A DNA stretch of 64,000 nt from Prolixibacteraceae bacterium (GCA_003457135.1 DMSQ01000006.1:100154-164153); one strand, 5' to 3'; counted from the first letter of the stretch, positions 42,986 to 52,457 are shown. Notes: a model not told the origin generated them from the letters alone. Numbers and translations are program-made.

Positions 42986-43025
42986 TTTTTAGAGGATTTT
43001 AATGGCATTTTAATTGGGTTTTAAC
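42986..43025 (+). promoter_or_regulatory. Second TTTTAAT direct-repeat site with exact 11-bp period
   Basis: TTTTAAT at 42997 and 43008 and TTTTAAC at 43019 are each 11 bp apart; a weaker fourth copy (TTTTTAG) fits the phase at 42986. A -7-like TATCATTG lies at 43047-43054, 21 bp after the last repeat, a good position for a -35-region activator. The site is 55 bp before the second CRTAC1-like gene and matches the one at 37771-37799. Confidence 0.68.
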
Positions 43026-43079
43026 ACGGAGCGAATAGAATTGTATTATCATTGTAACTCTCTTTAGCCTGACATTGTT

Positions 43080-44780
43080 ATGCAAAAACCAAAAAAATTA
43101 ACCAGAAAATTTAATATTTCCGGCCATTCTGTTTTTCTACTGATCGTTTTACTTTTTCTTGCCGGATGTAATTCCAAAAATTCGTCTTCCAAAACTAAAA
43201 AACAGGCCAAGCTGACTGTCCCTGAGGCTAATGAAGATTTTTATCAGGAGATTGGCCAGGAAATCGGTCTGGATTTTGTCCATTCAATTGGTGACGATGA
43301 ACTCGATAATATCATTGAATCTGTTGGAGGTGGTGCGGCGCTTCTGGATTACGATCAGGATGGATACATGGATATTTATGTGTGCAGTGGCAAATGGATT
43401 GAAACCTTCAGTAAAGGTAAAAAGCCGGATTTTAAAACGAAAAACCATCTGTTTCACAACCTGAAGAATGGAACATACGAAGATGTTACAGATAAGGCTG
43501 GGGTTGGCGGCGACAGTTATGGAATGGGTGTTACTGTCGGTGATTTCAACAATGACGGTTATCCCGATTTGTTTGTAAGTAATTATGGTCCCAACGTGCT
43601 ATACCGAAATAACGGAGACGGAACTTTTAAGGATGTGACCAAACGTGCCGGTGTTGCCGGTGGAATTGAATGCAGCGTTGGAGCAGTCTGGTTCGATTAC
43701 GACAACGATGGTTTGCTTGATCTTTATGTTGCCAATTACCTTTTCTTTGATCCTACCTACAAATATTTTTATGCTCCTGACGGCTTTCCGGGCCCAATGG
43801 CCTACGAAGTTCAGGCCGACGTGCTGTATCATAACAAAGGAGACGGAGAGTTTGAGGATGTGACCAAGGCCATGGGAATTACCGATATTGATGGCAGGGG
43901 AATGGGCGCAGGAGCCGCTGACTACGACGACGATGGGTTTGTTGATGTTTACGTGGCCAATGATCATGCGCTCAATTACCTCTGGCACAATGATGGGGGT
44001 AAAGGTTTTACTGACAGGGGAACCATGTCGGGTACGGCTTTTAGTCAGGCCGGAGAAGGAACTGTGAGCATGTCGGTTGATTTTGCTGATTTCAATAGCG
44101 ATGGTTTGCTTGATTTGTTTGTTTCTGACGATAAATATTGTTCGCTCTATGTGAATGTTGGAAACGGAGTATTCAGTGATCAGTCCTATCAATCGGGAAT
44201 TGCCATGCCAGCCGGTCAATTTGTAGGCTGGTCGTCATCTTTTGTTGACTATGACAATGATGGCGATGTGGATATATTTAAAATTAACGGCGCGCTGAAA
44301 CACCTCTACGGACATGAAGATCAATTGTTCGAGAACATTGGTGACGGAAAATTCAAAGATGTTTCAGTAGAAAGAGGAAAATATTTCAGTAAGGAACTTG
44401 TTGGACGTGGCGCCAGCTTTGGTGATTACGACAACGATGGTGATATGGACGCTTTCATTGTAAACCTGAATGATCGGCCTGTATTCTTACGAAACAACAA
44501 AGGCAATCAAAACAATTGGCTCACCTTAAACCTGATTGGACAAACCAGCAACAGGGATGGTATTGGCTCAAGGGTAAAACTGACTTCAGGGGGTGTCGTT
44601 CAGATTGCACAGAAAAAAAGTACTACCGGGTATCTTTCTCAAAATGATCCAAGAATGCACTTTGGACTTGCCAAAAACAATGTGGTCGGGAAGATCGAAA
44701 TTAAATGGCCATCAGGACAAGTACAGGTATTGGAAAATGTGAAAGCCAATCAGGTACTTACAGTGAAAGAACCCAAATAA
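43080..44780 (+). CDS. CRTAC1-like FG-GAP lipoprotein
   Basis: A 566-residue lipoprotein (lipobox LAGC, C30) of the CRTAC1/ASPIC-UnbV family. After the start FYQEIGQEIGLDFVHSIGDDELDNIIESVGGGAALLDYDQDGYMDIYV come at least seven FG-GAP loops (DFNNDGYPDLFV, DYDNDGLLDLYV, DYDDDGFVDVYV, DFNSDGLLDLFV, DYDNDGDVDIFK, DYDNDGDMDAFI), and an ASPIC end (NRDGIGSRVKLT, GYLSQNDPRMHFGLA, IEIKWPSGQVQVLENV). First gene of an operon continuing through 49450 with gaps of 2-12 bp. It pairs in type with the gene at 57556. Confidence 0.9.
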   Translation: MQKPKKLTRKFNISGHSVFLLIVLLFLAGCNSKNSSSKTKKQAKLTVPEANEDFYQEIGQEIGLDFVHSIGDDELDNIIESVGGGAALLDYDQDGYMDIYVCSGKWIETFSKGKKPDFKTKNHLFHNLKNGTYEDVTDKAGVGGDSYGMGVTVGDFNNDGYPDLFVSNYGPNVLYRNNGDGTFKDVTKRAGVAGGIECSVGAVWFDYDNDGLLDLYVANYLFFDPTYKYFYAPDGFPGPMAYEVQADVLYHNKGDGEFEDVTKAMGITDIDGRGMGAGAADYDDDGFVDVYVANDHALNYLWHNDGGKGFTDRGTMSGTAFSQAGEGTVSMSVDFADFNSDGLLDLFVSDDKYCSLYVNVGNGVFSDQSYQSGIAMPAGQFVGWSSSFVDYDNDGDVDIFKINGALKHLYGHEDQLFENIGDGKFKDVSVERGKYFSKELVGRGASFGDYDNDGDMDAFIVNLNDRPVFLRNNKGNQNNWLTLNLIGQTSNRDGIGSRVKLTSGGVVQIAQKKSTTGYLSQNDPRMHFGLAKNNVVGKIEIKWPSGQVQVLENVKANQVLTVKEPK

Positions 44781-44790
44781 ATACTAGTTA

Positions 44791-46212
44791 ATGAAACGAA
44801 AAAGTTCGATATCAATTCACCTGATCATTTTTTCAATCAGCTTTTCCGGGCTATTTTTTTCATCCTGCGGAAAAAAAAACCTGGAAGGTTTGATGGTATG
44901 CACCGAGGTAACCGGTAAAATCCAGCATCAGAATTTATGGAAAAGTAAAACTCCGGCACGAATTGTTGCCATTGACCCGGCTCAACCGGAAGGCAACATC
45001 AAAGTCCTTACGGAGGGTTATTATTCAGCACATTCTCCTGAAATTTCGTGGGATGGCAAAAGTATGTTATTCACTGCCAGGCAAAAGGAAAATGATTCAT
45101 GGAAAATTTATGAAATGAACCTCGATAATTTCAAGATCAGGCAGGTTACTTCTTCAGATGAGAATTGCAGCAATGCGGTTCATCTGCCCAATGGCCGGCT
45201 GGTATATGGCTTATTAACCTGTAAGGATAGTGCAAATACCGGACATCCGTTATTTACCTGCAATCCGGATGGATCTGACCCAAAGCAAATTACTTTTAAT
45301 CGCAACACCTATTCTGCTTTAACTGTTCTGAACGATGGTCGTGTTCTGGCCCTGGATAAAACAAGCAGCGCTGACAAGCAGAAAAACATCCTGATGGTTA
45401 TGCGTCCCGATGGTACCAAAGCTGAATTATTCTATCAGGGTACTGTTGGGAGTAATCTGATAAGCAGCGTATCTGAAACAACAAACGGCAAAATCGTTTT
45501 TGTTGAATCCGGTGCAGGAACACCGAATGGGACCAACATTACCTCTATCAGTTACAACCGTCCTTTGCATTCCCGGGTAAATCTTACTTCAGAAATAAAA
45601 GGCGATTTTCAATCGGTATTTCCTATGCCATCTGGTAAGTTGCTGGTTTCTTATCGTACGTCGGAAGCTGAGCGGTATTCGGTTTATGAATTTGATCCGG
45701 AAACGAAGTCTTTGGGAAAGCTTGTCTTTGCTGATGCTGAATACGATGTGTGTGAAATTGCTGTCGTTCATCAACAGGTAAGGCCTAAAAAGCTGCCCAG
45801 CGAAGTTGATTTCGGCGTTAAAACAGGCTTGCTGCTTTGTCAGGATGTCAATTTTTCAGATCCGAATTCCATCAAAAATTCTCCGGCCCTGCAAAAGGCA
45901 GTCTCAGTTGAAATAATGGGGATCGATTCCTCTATGGGAATTGTTCCGGTAGAACAAGATGGCTCATTCTTTTTAAAGGTTATTGCCGATCAGCCATTCC
46001 ATATCCGCACGCTTGATGAAAATGGCAAAGTTCTGAACCAACCTTGTGAGTGGATTTGGATCAGGCCAAACGAACGAAGGGGTTGTGTGGGATGCCATGA
46101 AGACCACGAGCAAACTCCCGAAAACCGTGTGCCCCTGGCAGTTAAAAATCTTCCGGTAAATGTGCCGGTTCATATCGAAAAGATTAAAGAGAAGAAGATT
46201 TCACTCGAATAG
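44791..46212 (+). CDS. Propeller lipoprotein with one heme c site, hydrazine-synthase-alpha-like
   Basis: A 473-residue lipoprotein (lipobox FSSC, C26). Residues about 50-330 form a TolB/PD40-like beta-propeller (SWDGKSMLFTARQ, PDGSDPKQITFN, MRPDGTKAELF). Near the end RRGCVGCHEDHEQTPENR holds a single CxxCH heme c site (C432-H436). The combination of propeller and terminal CVGCHE resembles the alpha subunit of hydrazine synthase and its many uncharacterised relatives in environmental Bacteroidota and Planctomycetes; hydrazine chemistry is not implied. It sits 10 bp after the CRTAC1-like gene and 2 bp before the heme peroxidase, so it is a likely electron-transfer partner. Confidence 0.75.
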   Translation: MKRKSSISIHLIIFSISFSGLFFSSCGKKNLEGLMVCTEVTGKIQHQNLWKSKTPARIVAIDPAQPEGNIKVLTEGYYSAHSPEISWDGKSMLFTARQKENDSWKIYEMNLDNFKIRQVTSSDENCSNAVHLPNGRLVYGLLTCKDSANTGHPLFTCNPDGSDPKQITFNRNTYSALTVLNDGRVLALDKTSSADKQKNILMVMRPDGTKAELFYQGTVGSNLISSVSETTNGKIVFVESGAGTPNGTNITSISYNRPLHSRVNLTSEIKGDFQSVFPMPSGKLLVSYRTSEAERYSVYEFDPETKSLGKLVFADAEYDVCEIAVVHQQVRPKKLPSEVDFGVKTGLLLCQDVNFSDPNSIKNSPALQKAVSVEIMGIDSSMGIVPVEQDGSFFLKVIADQPFHIRTLDENGKVLNQPCEWIWIRPNERRGCVGCHEDHEQTPENRVPLAVKNLPVNVPVHIEKIKEKKISLE

Positions 46213-46214
46213 CT

Positions 46215-48251
46215 ATGAAGATATCAACAAAAAATAGATGGATTTTGGGAATCCTGGTACTATTAGGATTGATCATTTACTTTCCTGGGCATAAGTTTGC
46301 CAGAGCGCATGTCAATTACCGGACTGGTGTTGAAGACCATCCGCTTTTATGCCTGAATTGTCATTTATATATGAATACTTCAGGCCCGATTGCAAAAATG
46401 GTGAATGAGGATTATTTATCTCCCATCAATCTGGCTGTTTCGAAAGACGGAAGCCGCCTGTACGTAGTTGCCCAGGAAGGCAATGCCTTAATTACTGTTG
46501 ACGCAGATCAGGAAAAGGTCATCAACAAAATTGAAGTCGGAGAACTTCCTCATAGCGTCCTCCTGAGTAATGACGGACAAAAGGCCTACGTCAGCAATCA
46601 ATGGTCTGATCATGTTTCGGTAATTGATCTGAGTACATCCAAAGTAGTTGATACGCTGCAAACTGCCAACGGACCTGCCGGTCTTGCCTTAAGCGCCGAT
46701 GGAAAAATGCTTTATGCGGTGAATACGTATTCGTCAAATGTTTCAGTTATTGATCTTGAAACCGGTGAGGAACAAAAAAGGTTGGAAGTGGGAAACAATC
46801 CTACGGGAATTAAACTCTCTCCGGAAAAGAAGTTGCTCTTTGTTACCAGCAGGCGAGCCATATTAGCTCCGTATGGCGATCCTGTGAAAACAGACATGAC
46901 ACTTATCAATGACAGTTCGCGCAGAATTGAAGGTTACAAGACTCTCGAATCGGCCCACATTGCTGAAAATTTAGCTTTTACCCCGTCAGGAGACCTTGCC
47001 GTTGTAACTTTGGTCAGGCCTAAAAATTTAGTTCCGTCCATTCAGGTTGAACGTGGATTCATGATGAATCATGGAATCGGGATTTTTGAACAGAAGAAAG
47101 ACGGAAGGATTATTCAGTTGCTGCTCGATGAACCCAATGCCTTTTATCCCGATGCGTTCGACGTGGTGATTACTCCGGATGGGAAAAAGGCTTTTGTGTC
47201 GAATTCAGGCGTTGATTGTATTTCAGTTCTGGATATGGATTCCATTCGCGCGCTGATTGCTGCCTCTACTCCTGAAATGCTCAATTCGTGCGCGAATAAT
47301 CTGGGGATTAGCAGCCGTTTTGTAGTCAAACGAATTCCAACCGGAGCCAATCCAAAAGGCCTGGCGCTTTCGCCTGACGGAAAAAAACTTTACGTTGCAG
47401 AACAACTTCAGGACCGGATTTCGGTAATCAACACCGAAAGCCTGGAAACGATCGCGACCATCGATCTTGGCGGTCCTAAAAAAATTACTGTTGCCCGAAG
47501 AGGAAAAAGGCTCTTCGCCAATGCCGGACATACTTTTCAGAACCAATATTCCTGTTATTCCTGTCATCCTGATTATCATGAAGACGGGCTGGTCTATAAC
47601 ATGGCGTCAAAAGATATGGGACGAAACCTGACCAATGTCCAATCGTTGAGGGATATCAGCAAAACCGCCCCATTTAAGTGGAACGGAAAAAATCAGACCG
47701 TTTTTAAACAGGATGGAATACGTTTTTCTACTGTACTGACCAGAACCGAACAGTTTAGTTATCCCGATTTGGATGCCATTTCTTCATTTATCATGACTGG
47801 CATTCATTATCCGCCGAATTTACAGCATAACCCAGCCACCGAATTAACTGAGGCACAGCTTCGGGGTAAGGAAATTTTTGAACGCACTGTTGATCAGACT
47901 GGAAAAGAAATTCCTGTGGGCAATCGTTGTATAACCTGCCATCCGGCGCCTTATTTCACTAACAGGAAGCTTGCGGATGTTGGCACTCTGGCAGCCACCG
48001 ACGACTCAATCCTTTTTGATGTTCCCCATTTAAATAATATTTACGCATCGGCTCCTTATCTGCACGATGGAAGGGCGGCTACCCTTGAAGAAATCTGGAC
48101 CAAATATAGCCCTTATGACAGACATGGTGTTGCCAACGATTTGTCGAAGATTGAATTAAATGAGATGATTGAGTATTTGAAAACGCTAAGCAGTCCTGAT
48201 TATTATGAAAGTCTCACGAAGAAAAAACATACTGAAAATACCTCTAACTAA
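46215..48251 (+). CDS. YVTN-propeller / MauG-like cytochrome c peroxidase fusion
   Basis: A 678-residue exported protein with an N-terminal membrane anchor (8-24). Heme c sites: C46-x2-C49-H50 (CLNCH) close to the anchor, C447-H451 (CYSCH) and C572-H576 (CITCH). Residues about 65-440 form a YVTN beta-propeller (NLAVSKDGSRLYVVAQEGN, VSNQWSDHVSVIDLS, AVNTYSSNVSVIDLE, LALSPDGKKLYVAEQL). The C-terminal part (FKWNGKNQTVFKQDG, YLHDGRAATLEEIWTKY) matches di-heme peroxidases of the CcpA/MauG type. It may oxidise a small molecule or protein residue, or reduce peroxide. Gaps to both neighbours are only 2 and 11 bp. Confidence 0.85.
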   Translation: MKISTKNRWILGILVLLGLIIYFPGHKFARAHVNYRTGVEDHPLLCLNCHLYMNTSGPIAKMVNEDYLSPINLAVSKDGSRLYVVAQEGNALITVDADQEKVINKIEVGELPHSVLLSNDGQKAYVSNQWSDHVSVIDLSTSKVVDTLQTANGPAGLALSADGKMLYAVNTYSSNVSVIDLETGEEQKRLEVGNNPTGIKLSPEKKLLFVTSRRAILAPYGDPVKTDMTLINDSSRRIEGYKTLESAHIAENLAFTPSGDLAVVTLVRPKNLVPSIQVERGFMMNHGIGIFEQKKDGRIIQLLLDEPNAFYPDAFDVVITPDGKKAFVSNSGVDCISVLDMDSIRALIAASTPEMLNSCANNLGISSRFVVKRIPTGANPKGLALSPDGKKLYVAEQLQDRISVINTESLETIATIDLGGPKKITVARRGKRLFANAGHTFQNQYSCYSCHPDYHEDGLVYNMASKDMGRNLTNVQSLRDISKTAPFKWNGKNQTVFKQDGIRFSTVLTRTEQFSYPDLDAISSFIMTGIHYPPNLQHNPATELTEAQLRGKEIFERTVDQTGKEIPVGNRCITCHPAPYFTNRKLADVGTLAATDDSILFDVPHLNNIYASAPYLHDGRAATLEEIWTKYSPYDRHGVANDLSKIELNEMIEYLKTLSSPDYYESLTKKKHTENTSN

Positions 48252-48262
48252 TTAATAGAATT

Positions 48263-49450
48263 ATGAAAATACCAGTCAAAAGTAAACCAGCGCTGAAATC
48301 TGTAATTGTTGCTTTTGTTATTCTTTCGGGATTAACAGGGAACATGGAAAGTGTTTCAGCATCCGGTCCGCAAAAAACCGGAAATGAAATTTCGAAAGCC
48401 AACAATCAGCCTAACCCGAAAGAAACTTCAGTTAAGGCTGTTGCCAATGATTCAAAACCGATGCCGGTATATGGACGTTGGAAGAATTTTACCACCAAGG
48501 ACGGATTGCCTTCTGATATGGCTTATACCGTCAAGATTGACGGGAACCGGGTTTTGGTAGGAACACATGATGGAATGGCTGTTTTTGAAAATGGAAAATG
48601 GCGGACCTATACCACCAAAGATGGTCTTCCACACAATGGAATTGTTTCCATTGATGTTAGTGAAGTAACCGGAGATGCATGGATCGGCACCCTGGGCGGA
48701 CTAAGCAGGTGGTCGGGAGGTAAATTCGAAAATTTCACCCAGTTAAACAGCGGTATGCCTAATGATTTGGTGTATGGTGTCTGCTGCGACGGCAAAGATG
48801 TTTGGGTAGCTACAGGTGGAGGAGCCGGTCACTATGATACTAATCTGAAACAATGGGAGATTTTTACAGAAAAAAACGCACCCATGCATGAACCCTGGAC
48901 CTACGGAATTTCTGCCGGCGATGGAAAAATATTTATTGCGGCGTGGGGTGGAGGAGTAATAGAATATACCAAAAGCACCAAAAAATTCAGGGATTATACC
49001 GATCCTGACGGTGAAATGGAAATTGACCTGCTTCTCAACGACGGCCCGGTTCATGATATTACCACCGGAACTTCCTGGGCTGATGGTAAATTGTGGGTAT
49101 CCTCTTATTTTGGCTTGTGCAATTATGATGGTAAAAACTGGAAAGGTTACTTTGATACTGACAGTGGTCTGGCCAGTAATTTCATCAACTTCATAAGGGC
49201 CGAAGGCCGGGTCGCATTTATTTGTACCGATAAGGGATTGAGCAGCAGTGACGGGACGAACTGGGTAACGTATATAAAAAATGACAAAAATGCCGATGGA
49301 AAAGCCATCATAACAACCGGAGGAGTAAAAAAAGAAATACCGTTGTCGCCATCATTGTCTCATAATTTTATAATTGGCGTTGATGCGGATAAGGATTTTA
49401 TATGGGTGGCAACCTCCAGTGGAGTGAGCCGTGGAGAATTATTAAAGTAA
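48263..49450 (+). CDS. Exported two-component-regulator-type beta-propeller protein
   Basis: A 395-residue protein with a signal peptide (to about VSAS, residue 34) and repeats of the type WKNFTTKDGLPSDMAYTVKID, WRTYTTKDGLPHNGIVSIDV, ENFTQLNSGMPNDLVYGV, WKGYFDTDSGLASNFINFI. These are the propeller blades found in the sensory part of Bacteroidota hybrid two-component systems, here without any kinase part. It is thus a soluble sugar- or ligand-binding propeller in the periplasm. Last gene of the operon starting at 43080; a cloverleaf-like repeat follows. Confidence 0.78.
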   Translation: MKIPVKSKPALKSVIVAFVILSGLTGNMESVSASGPQKTGNEISKANNQPNPKETSVKAVANDSKPMPVYGRWKNFTTKDGLPSDMAYTVKIDGNRVLVGTHDGMAVFENGKWRTYTTKDGLPHNGIVSIDVSEVTGDAWIGTLGGLSRWSGGKFENFTQLNSGMPNDLVYGVCCDGKDVWVATGGGAGHYDTNLKQWEIFTEKNAPMHEPWTYGISAGDGKIFIAAWGGGVIEYTKSTKKFRDYTDPDGEMEIDLLLNDGPVHDITTGTSWADGKLWVSSYFGLCNYDGKNWKGYFDTDSGLASNFINFIRAEGRVAFICTDKGLSSSDGTNWVTYIKNDKNADGKAIITTGGVKKEIPLSPSLSHNFIIGVDADKDFIWVATSSGVSRGELLK

Positions 49451-49482
49451 TTGAAATAATTTAATGCCGTATTTTTTCAATT

Positions 49483-49565
49483 ACTCACCCTGAAGACCGC
49501 AAGCGGTCTTCCCCCCTCTCTTCGTGAAGAGAGGGGCAAAGCATCGCAGATGCGACGGGGTGAGT
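49483..49565. repeat. Cloverleaf-like repeat element with three internal hairpins
   Basis: An 8-bp closing stem (ACTCACCC 49483-49490 with GGGTGAGT 49558-49565) encloses GAAGACCGC-AA-GCGGTCTTC (49492-49511), CCCCTCTCTTC-GT-GAAGAGAGGGG (49513-49536) and GCATC-GCA-GATGC (49541-49553). It has no tRNA features such as a T-loop. Its right 17 bases recur inverted at 63953-63969, so it is dispersed. It also lies between two operons, where it could end transcription. Confidence 0.7.
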
Positions 49566-49657
49566 TAATTATTAAAACTGTTTTCAAATAAATTTATACA
49601 GTCACTAAGTATTTAATAAAGACCAAATAAACCGAAAATCGGTAACCAAAACTTATA

Positions 49658-50233
49658 ATGATGAATAAACAACTGTTAATTGACCTGAAAAAGCTTACTG
49701 ATGGCGAGCGAATTGAGATGAAAAAACTTGGCATTTTATCGGATGCCAATACCATTACTGAGTCTGTCTTTCCATCCTTGCACAATGAAAGGCCTCCGAT
49801 TCCAAAGTACGTAACGCATGCCCCTCATGTCATCAATGAAGCATACGAATATCAGAAACCATCCTCTTTTTCGCGTGCTTTACGACTCGATCTTGGTGGG
49901 TATAAGGTTTTACTTATTTCAGGAACTGCCAGCGTTAATGAGCACGGTCAGGCCGAACACATCGGTGATTTTAATGCCCAGCTCTGGAGAACCTACGTCA
50001 ATATCACCAATCTTCTGGCAGCCGAAGGAATGACCTGGCACGACATTGTCAGAACGACCAATTACCTGAGGGATATTGAACGTGATTATGCTGAGTTTAA
50101 TAAAATCAGAACTACTTTTTACAATTGGATGAATCTGGATCCTTTACCAGCCAGTACCGGAATTCAGGCCCGGCTGTGCTGGGAAACTCTTTTAGTTGAA
50201 ATTGAAGCTTATGCAATCTGTAAAACTTCCTAA
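49658..50233 (+). CDS. RidA (YjgF) family protein with N-terminal extension
   Basis: A 191-residue protein whose residues about 75-190 are a RidA domain: LLISGTASVNEHGQAEH, FNAQLWRTYVNITNLL, WHDIVRTTNYLRDI and GIQARLCWETLLVEIEAYAI, with the usual arginine in the substrate pocket. RidA proteins hydrolyse reactive enamine/imine intermediates. It is about 60 residues longer than the ordinary single-domain form; the extra N-terminal part is unassigned. It has no signal peptide, unlike its neighbours. The stop codon overlaps the next start (TAATG), so it is coupled to a periplasmic binding protein, which is unusual. Confidence 0.82.
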   Translation: MMNKQLLIDLKKLTDGERIEMKKLGILSDANTITESVFPSLHNERPPIPKYVTHAPHVINEAYEYQKPSSFSRALRLDLGGYKVLLISGTASVNEHGQAEHIGDFNAQLWRTYVNITNLLAAEGMTWHDIVRTTNYLRDIERDYAEFNKIRTTFYNWMNLDPLPASTGIQARLCWETLLVEIEAYAICKTS

Positions 50234-51573
50234 TGACAACAATAATGAAACGAATAATTTGGATATCAGTTTTTTGTTATTTCATACTAATGGGACAGGT
50301 TTCAAACCTGAACGCACAGGAAAAGAAAACCAACTATGGAAAAGCCTCTGATGAGATTTTACCGTACGATAAATTTGCGAAAGCTTATAAATACCATTTC
50401 CTGACCCCTATTGAGTTTTATGGGGCAGGTCGGGAAAAAACAGCGCTCAAAGATCTGAAAGAAGTACGAATAGGTTTTCTTGGGCCACTGACCACTTCAG
50501 TAATGGTTCCACAGGGAATCCAGATGCTTCAGGGAGCTACCCTGGCCATGGAAGAGGCTAACAAAAAAGGCGGATACAAAGGATTGCCATTTAAAATCAT
50601 GCCGCATAACGATGCCGGGTTATGGGGCGCTGCCGCCAACGAAGTGGTAAAAATGGACGATGAAAAAGTCTGGGCTTTCCTGGGTTCAATTGATGATATT
50701 GTATCGCATGTGGCTTTGCGTGCTGCCTTAAAACTGGAGATTTATATGGTATGTACCGGCGATCCTGACCCTACTTTTACTGAAACCAATATTCCCTGGC
50801 AATGCCGTGTGATAAGCGATGACCGTCAAAGTGGCTATGCATTGGTCAATTACATCCATAAAAAAAAGGGTCATAAGCGTGTGGCCATGATCAGAGTTAA
50901 CGGAAGATACGGCAGGGTTGGTGTGAAAGAATATGCTGATGCCGCGGTGCGATTGGGTTTTCCGTTTGTCATCGAAGAGCGGTTCAATGATGGAGAAACA
51001 GATTTCAAGGCACAAATCGAAAGGGTGAGGAAAACCAATCCTGATGCGATTCTGCTTTGGGGTAATGCCAAAGAATCAGCATTGATATTGCAGCAAATCC
51101 GTGCCGCTGGACTAAAACAGCCTGTATTTGGATCCGACCGGATGGTATCTCCTGAATTCCTGAAAATAGCCGGACCACTGGCCGAGGGGATTGTTACCAC
51201 CTGTCAGTACAATCCAAATTCTACCGATCCCAAATACCTTGCGTTTAAATCAAATTATAGCAAAAGATTTAAGCAGGAGCCGGATGTTTTTGCTGCCCAT
51301 GCCTATGACGGAATGAATATCATTATTGATGCTATTAAGAAAGTGGGACTTAACCGGGTGCTTATCCGCGATGTGATAGCTGGTCTGAAGGAATTTCAGA
51401 ATTACCCGGGAGTGACCGGTAAAATTGTTTTTGACCACAGTTGGAATGATGTCAGCGATATTTATATGGCTGAAGTACGCAATGGTAAATTTGAATTTAC
51501 AGTTGCTCCTCCGATGGAAACTGGTCAAAGAACTGGAAATGGCAAAAAAGAACCAAACTCATATACCAATTAG
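50233..51573 (+). CDS. Type I periplasmic binding protein (branched-chain amino acid type), orphan
   Basis: A 446-residue exported protein (signal peptide to about LNAQ, residue 29) of the Peripla_BP_6 family: EVRIGFLGPLTTSVMVPQG, AMEEANKKGGYKGLPFKI, VWAFLGSIDDIVSH, GHKRVAMIRVNGRYG, FAAHAYDGMNIIIDAIKK. In ABC systems such proteins bind amino acids, amides or aromatic acids, but no permease or ATPase genes are nearby, so it may serve as a receptor or ligand carrier for the neighbouring enzymes. GTG/ATG alternatives: ATG 50245 would give a more usual leader. Coupled to ridA and 9 bp before the DAHP synthase. Confidence 0.83.
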   Translation: MTTIMKRIIWISVFCYFILMGQVSNLNAQEKKTNYGKASDEILPYDKFAKAYKYHFLTPIEFYGAGREKTALKDLKEVRIGFLGPLTTSVMVPQGIQMLQGATLAMEEANKKGGYKGLPFKIMPHNDAGLWGAAANEVVKMDDEKVWAFLGSIDDIVSHVALRAALKLEIYMVCTGDPDPTFTETNIPWQCRVISDDRQSGYALVNYIHKKKGHKRVAMIRVNGRYGRVGVKEYADAAVRLGFPFVIEERFNDGETDFKAQIERVRKTNPDAILLWGNAKESALILQQIRAAGLKQPVFGSDRMVSPEFLKIAGPLAEGIVTTCQYNPNSTDPKYLAFKSNYSKRFKQEPDVFAAHAYDGMNIIIDAIKKVGLNRVLIRDVIAGLKEFQNYPGVTGKIVFDHSWNDVSDIYMAEVRNGKFEFTVAPPMETGQRTGNGKKEPNSYTN

Positions 51574-51582
51574 TTTTTAGCC

Positions 51583-52440
51583 ATGGAAAATGGTGCGTGT
51601 AAAATTCCCATCAATGTTAATTTTCATGTTCCTGAAAAGGTGAGTCGTAAAACAGGGCAGGATTCAACAAAGGTGAATGTTGGTCAGGTTGAAATTGGCG
51701 GTTCGCGAATTGTTGTAATTGCAGGTCCTTGTGCCGTTGAAAGCCGTGAGCAGCTTTTTGAAACCGCCAGATCGGTAAAAGACGGAGGAGCACAAATTTT
51801 AAGGGGAGGCGCTTTCAAACCGCGTTCGTCGCCTTATAAATTTCAAGGTATGGGTGAAGAAGGATTGAATCTTTTAAGAGAAGTCAGGAATGAAACCGGT
51901 TTGCCTTTTGTTACCGAAGTGATGGATACCCGTCAGGTGGAACTGGTGGCAGAATATGCTGATATGCTTCAGATTGGTTCACGAAACATGCAGAATTATC
52001 CTTTGTTAAAGGAAGCTGGAATGTGCCGGAAACCAGTTCTTCTGAAAAGGGGGATGATGGCGACCATTGAGGAGTTTTTACTTGCGGCGGAATACATTCT
52101 GAACCAGGGAAACGATCAGGTAGTTCTTTGCGAGAGAGGGATTCGGACTTTCGAAACTTCCACCAGAAATACACTCGATCTGAGTGCAGTACCCATGTTA
52201 AAAAGCCTGACCCATTTGCCTGTATTCATTGATCCAAGCCACGGAACCGGACTTCGCTGGATGGTTCCTGCCATGGCCAAAGCTGCCGTAGCTGTTGGCG
52301 CCGATGGTTTGATGATGGAGGTCCATTACAAACCGGAAGAAGCTTTGTGTGATGGATATCAGTCGCTCGACCAGCCTGAGTTCCATCAATTAATGATTGA
52401 CCTGGGAAAAGTTGCACAGGCCGTTGGCAGGAGTATATGA
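51583..52440 (+). CDS. aroF: 3-deoxy-7-phosphoheptulonate (DAHP) synthase, type I-beta
   Basis: A 285-residue TIM-barrel enzyme joining phosphoenolpyruvate and erythrose 4-phosphate, the first step of aromatic biosynthesis. Landmarks: VVIAGPCAVES with the metal-binding cysteine, LRGGAFKPRSSPYKFQG, QIGSRNMQNYPLLKE, LLKRGMMATIEEFL, CERGIRTFE and FIDPSHGTG with the metal histidine, ending MEVHYKPEEALCDG. It has no fused chorismate mutase and lacks the N-terminal regulatory domain, having only ~35 extra residues. Located 9 bp after an exported binding protein gene, away from other aro genes, so a specialised pathway copy is possible. Confidence 0.93.
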   Translation: MENGACKIPINVNFHVPEKVSRKTGQDSTKVNVGQVEIGGSRIVVIAGPCAVESREQLFETARSVKDGGAQILRGGAFKPRSSPYKFQGMGEEGLNLLREVRNETGLPFVTEVMDTRQVELVAEYADMLQIGSRNMQNYPLLKEAGMCRKPVLLKRGMMATIEEFLLAAEYILNQGNDQVVLCERGIRTFETSTRNTLDLSAVPMLKSLTHLPVFIDPSHGTGLRWMVPAMAKAAVAVGADGLMMEVHYKPEEALCDGYQSLDQPEFHQLMIDLGKVAQAVGRSI

Positions 52441-52457
52441 AAATAAAATAGGAAAGA

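Noticed and set aside
44791..48251. Hydrazine-forming (anammox-like) pathway
   Set aside because: Only a distant resemblance of one subunit and a generic di-heme peroxidase; the other anammox components are missing.
49483..49565. Possible tRNA because of cloverleaf shape
   Set aside because: No anticodon arm sizes, T-loop GTTCRANNC or acceptor end fit a tRNA; the stems are too long and loops too short.
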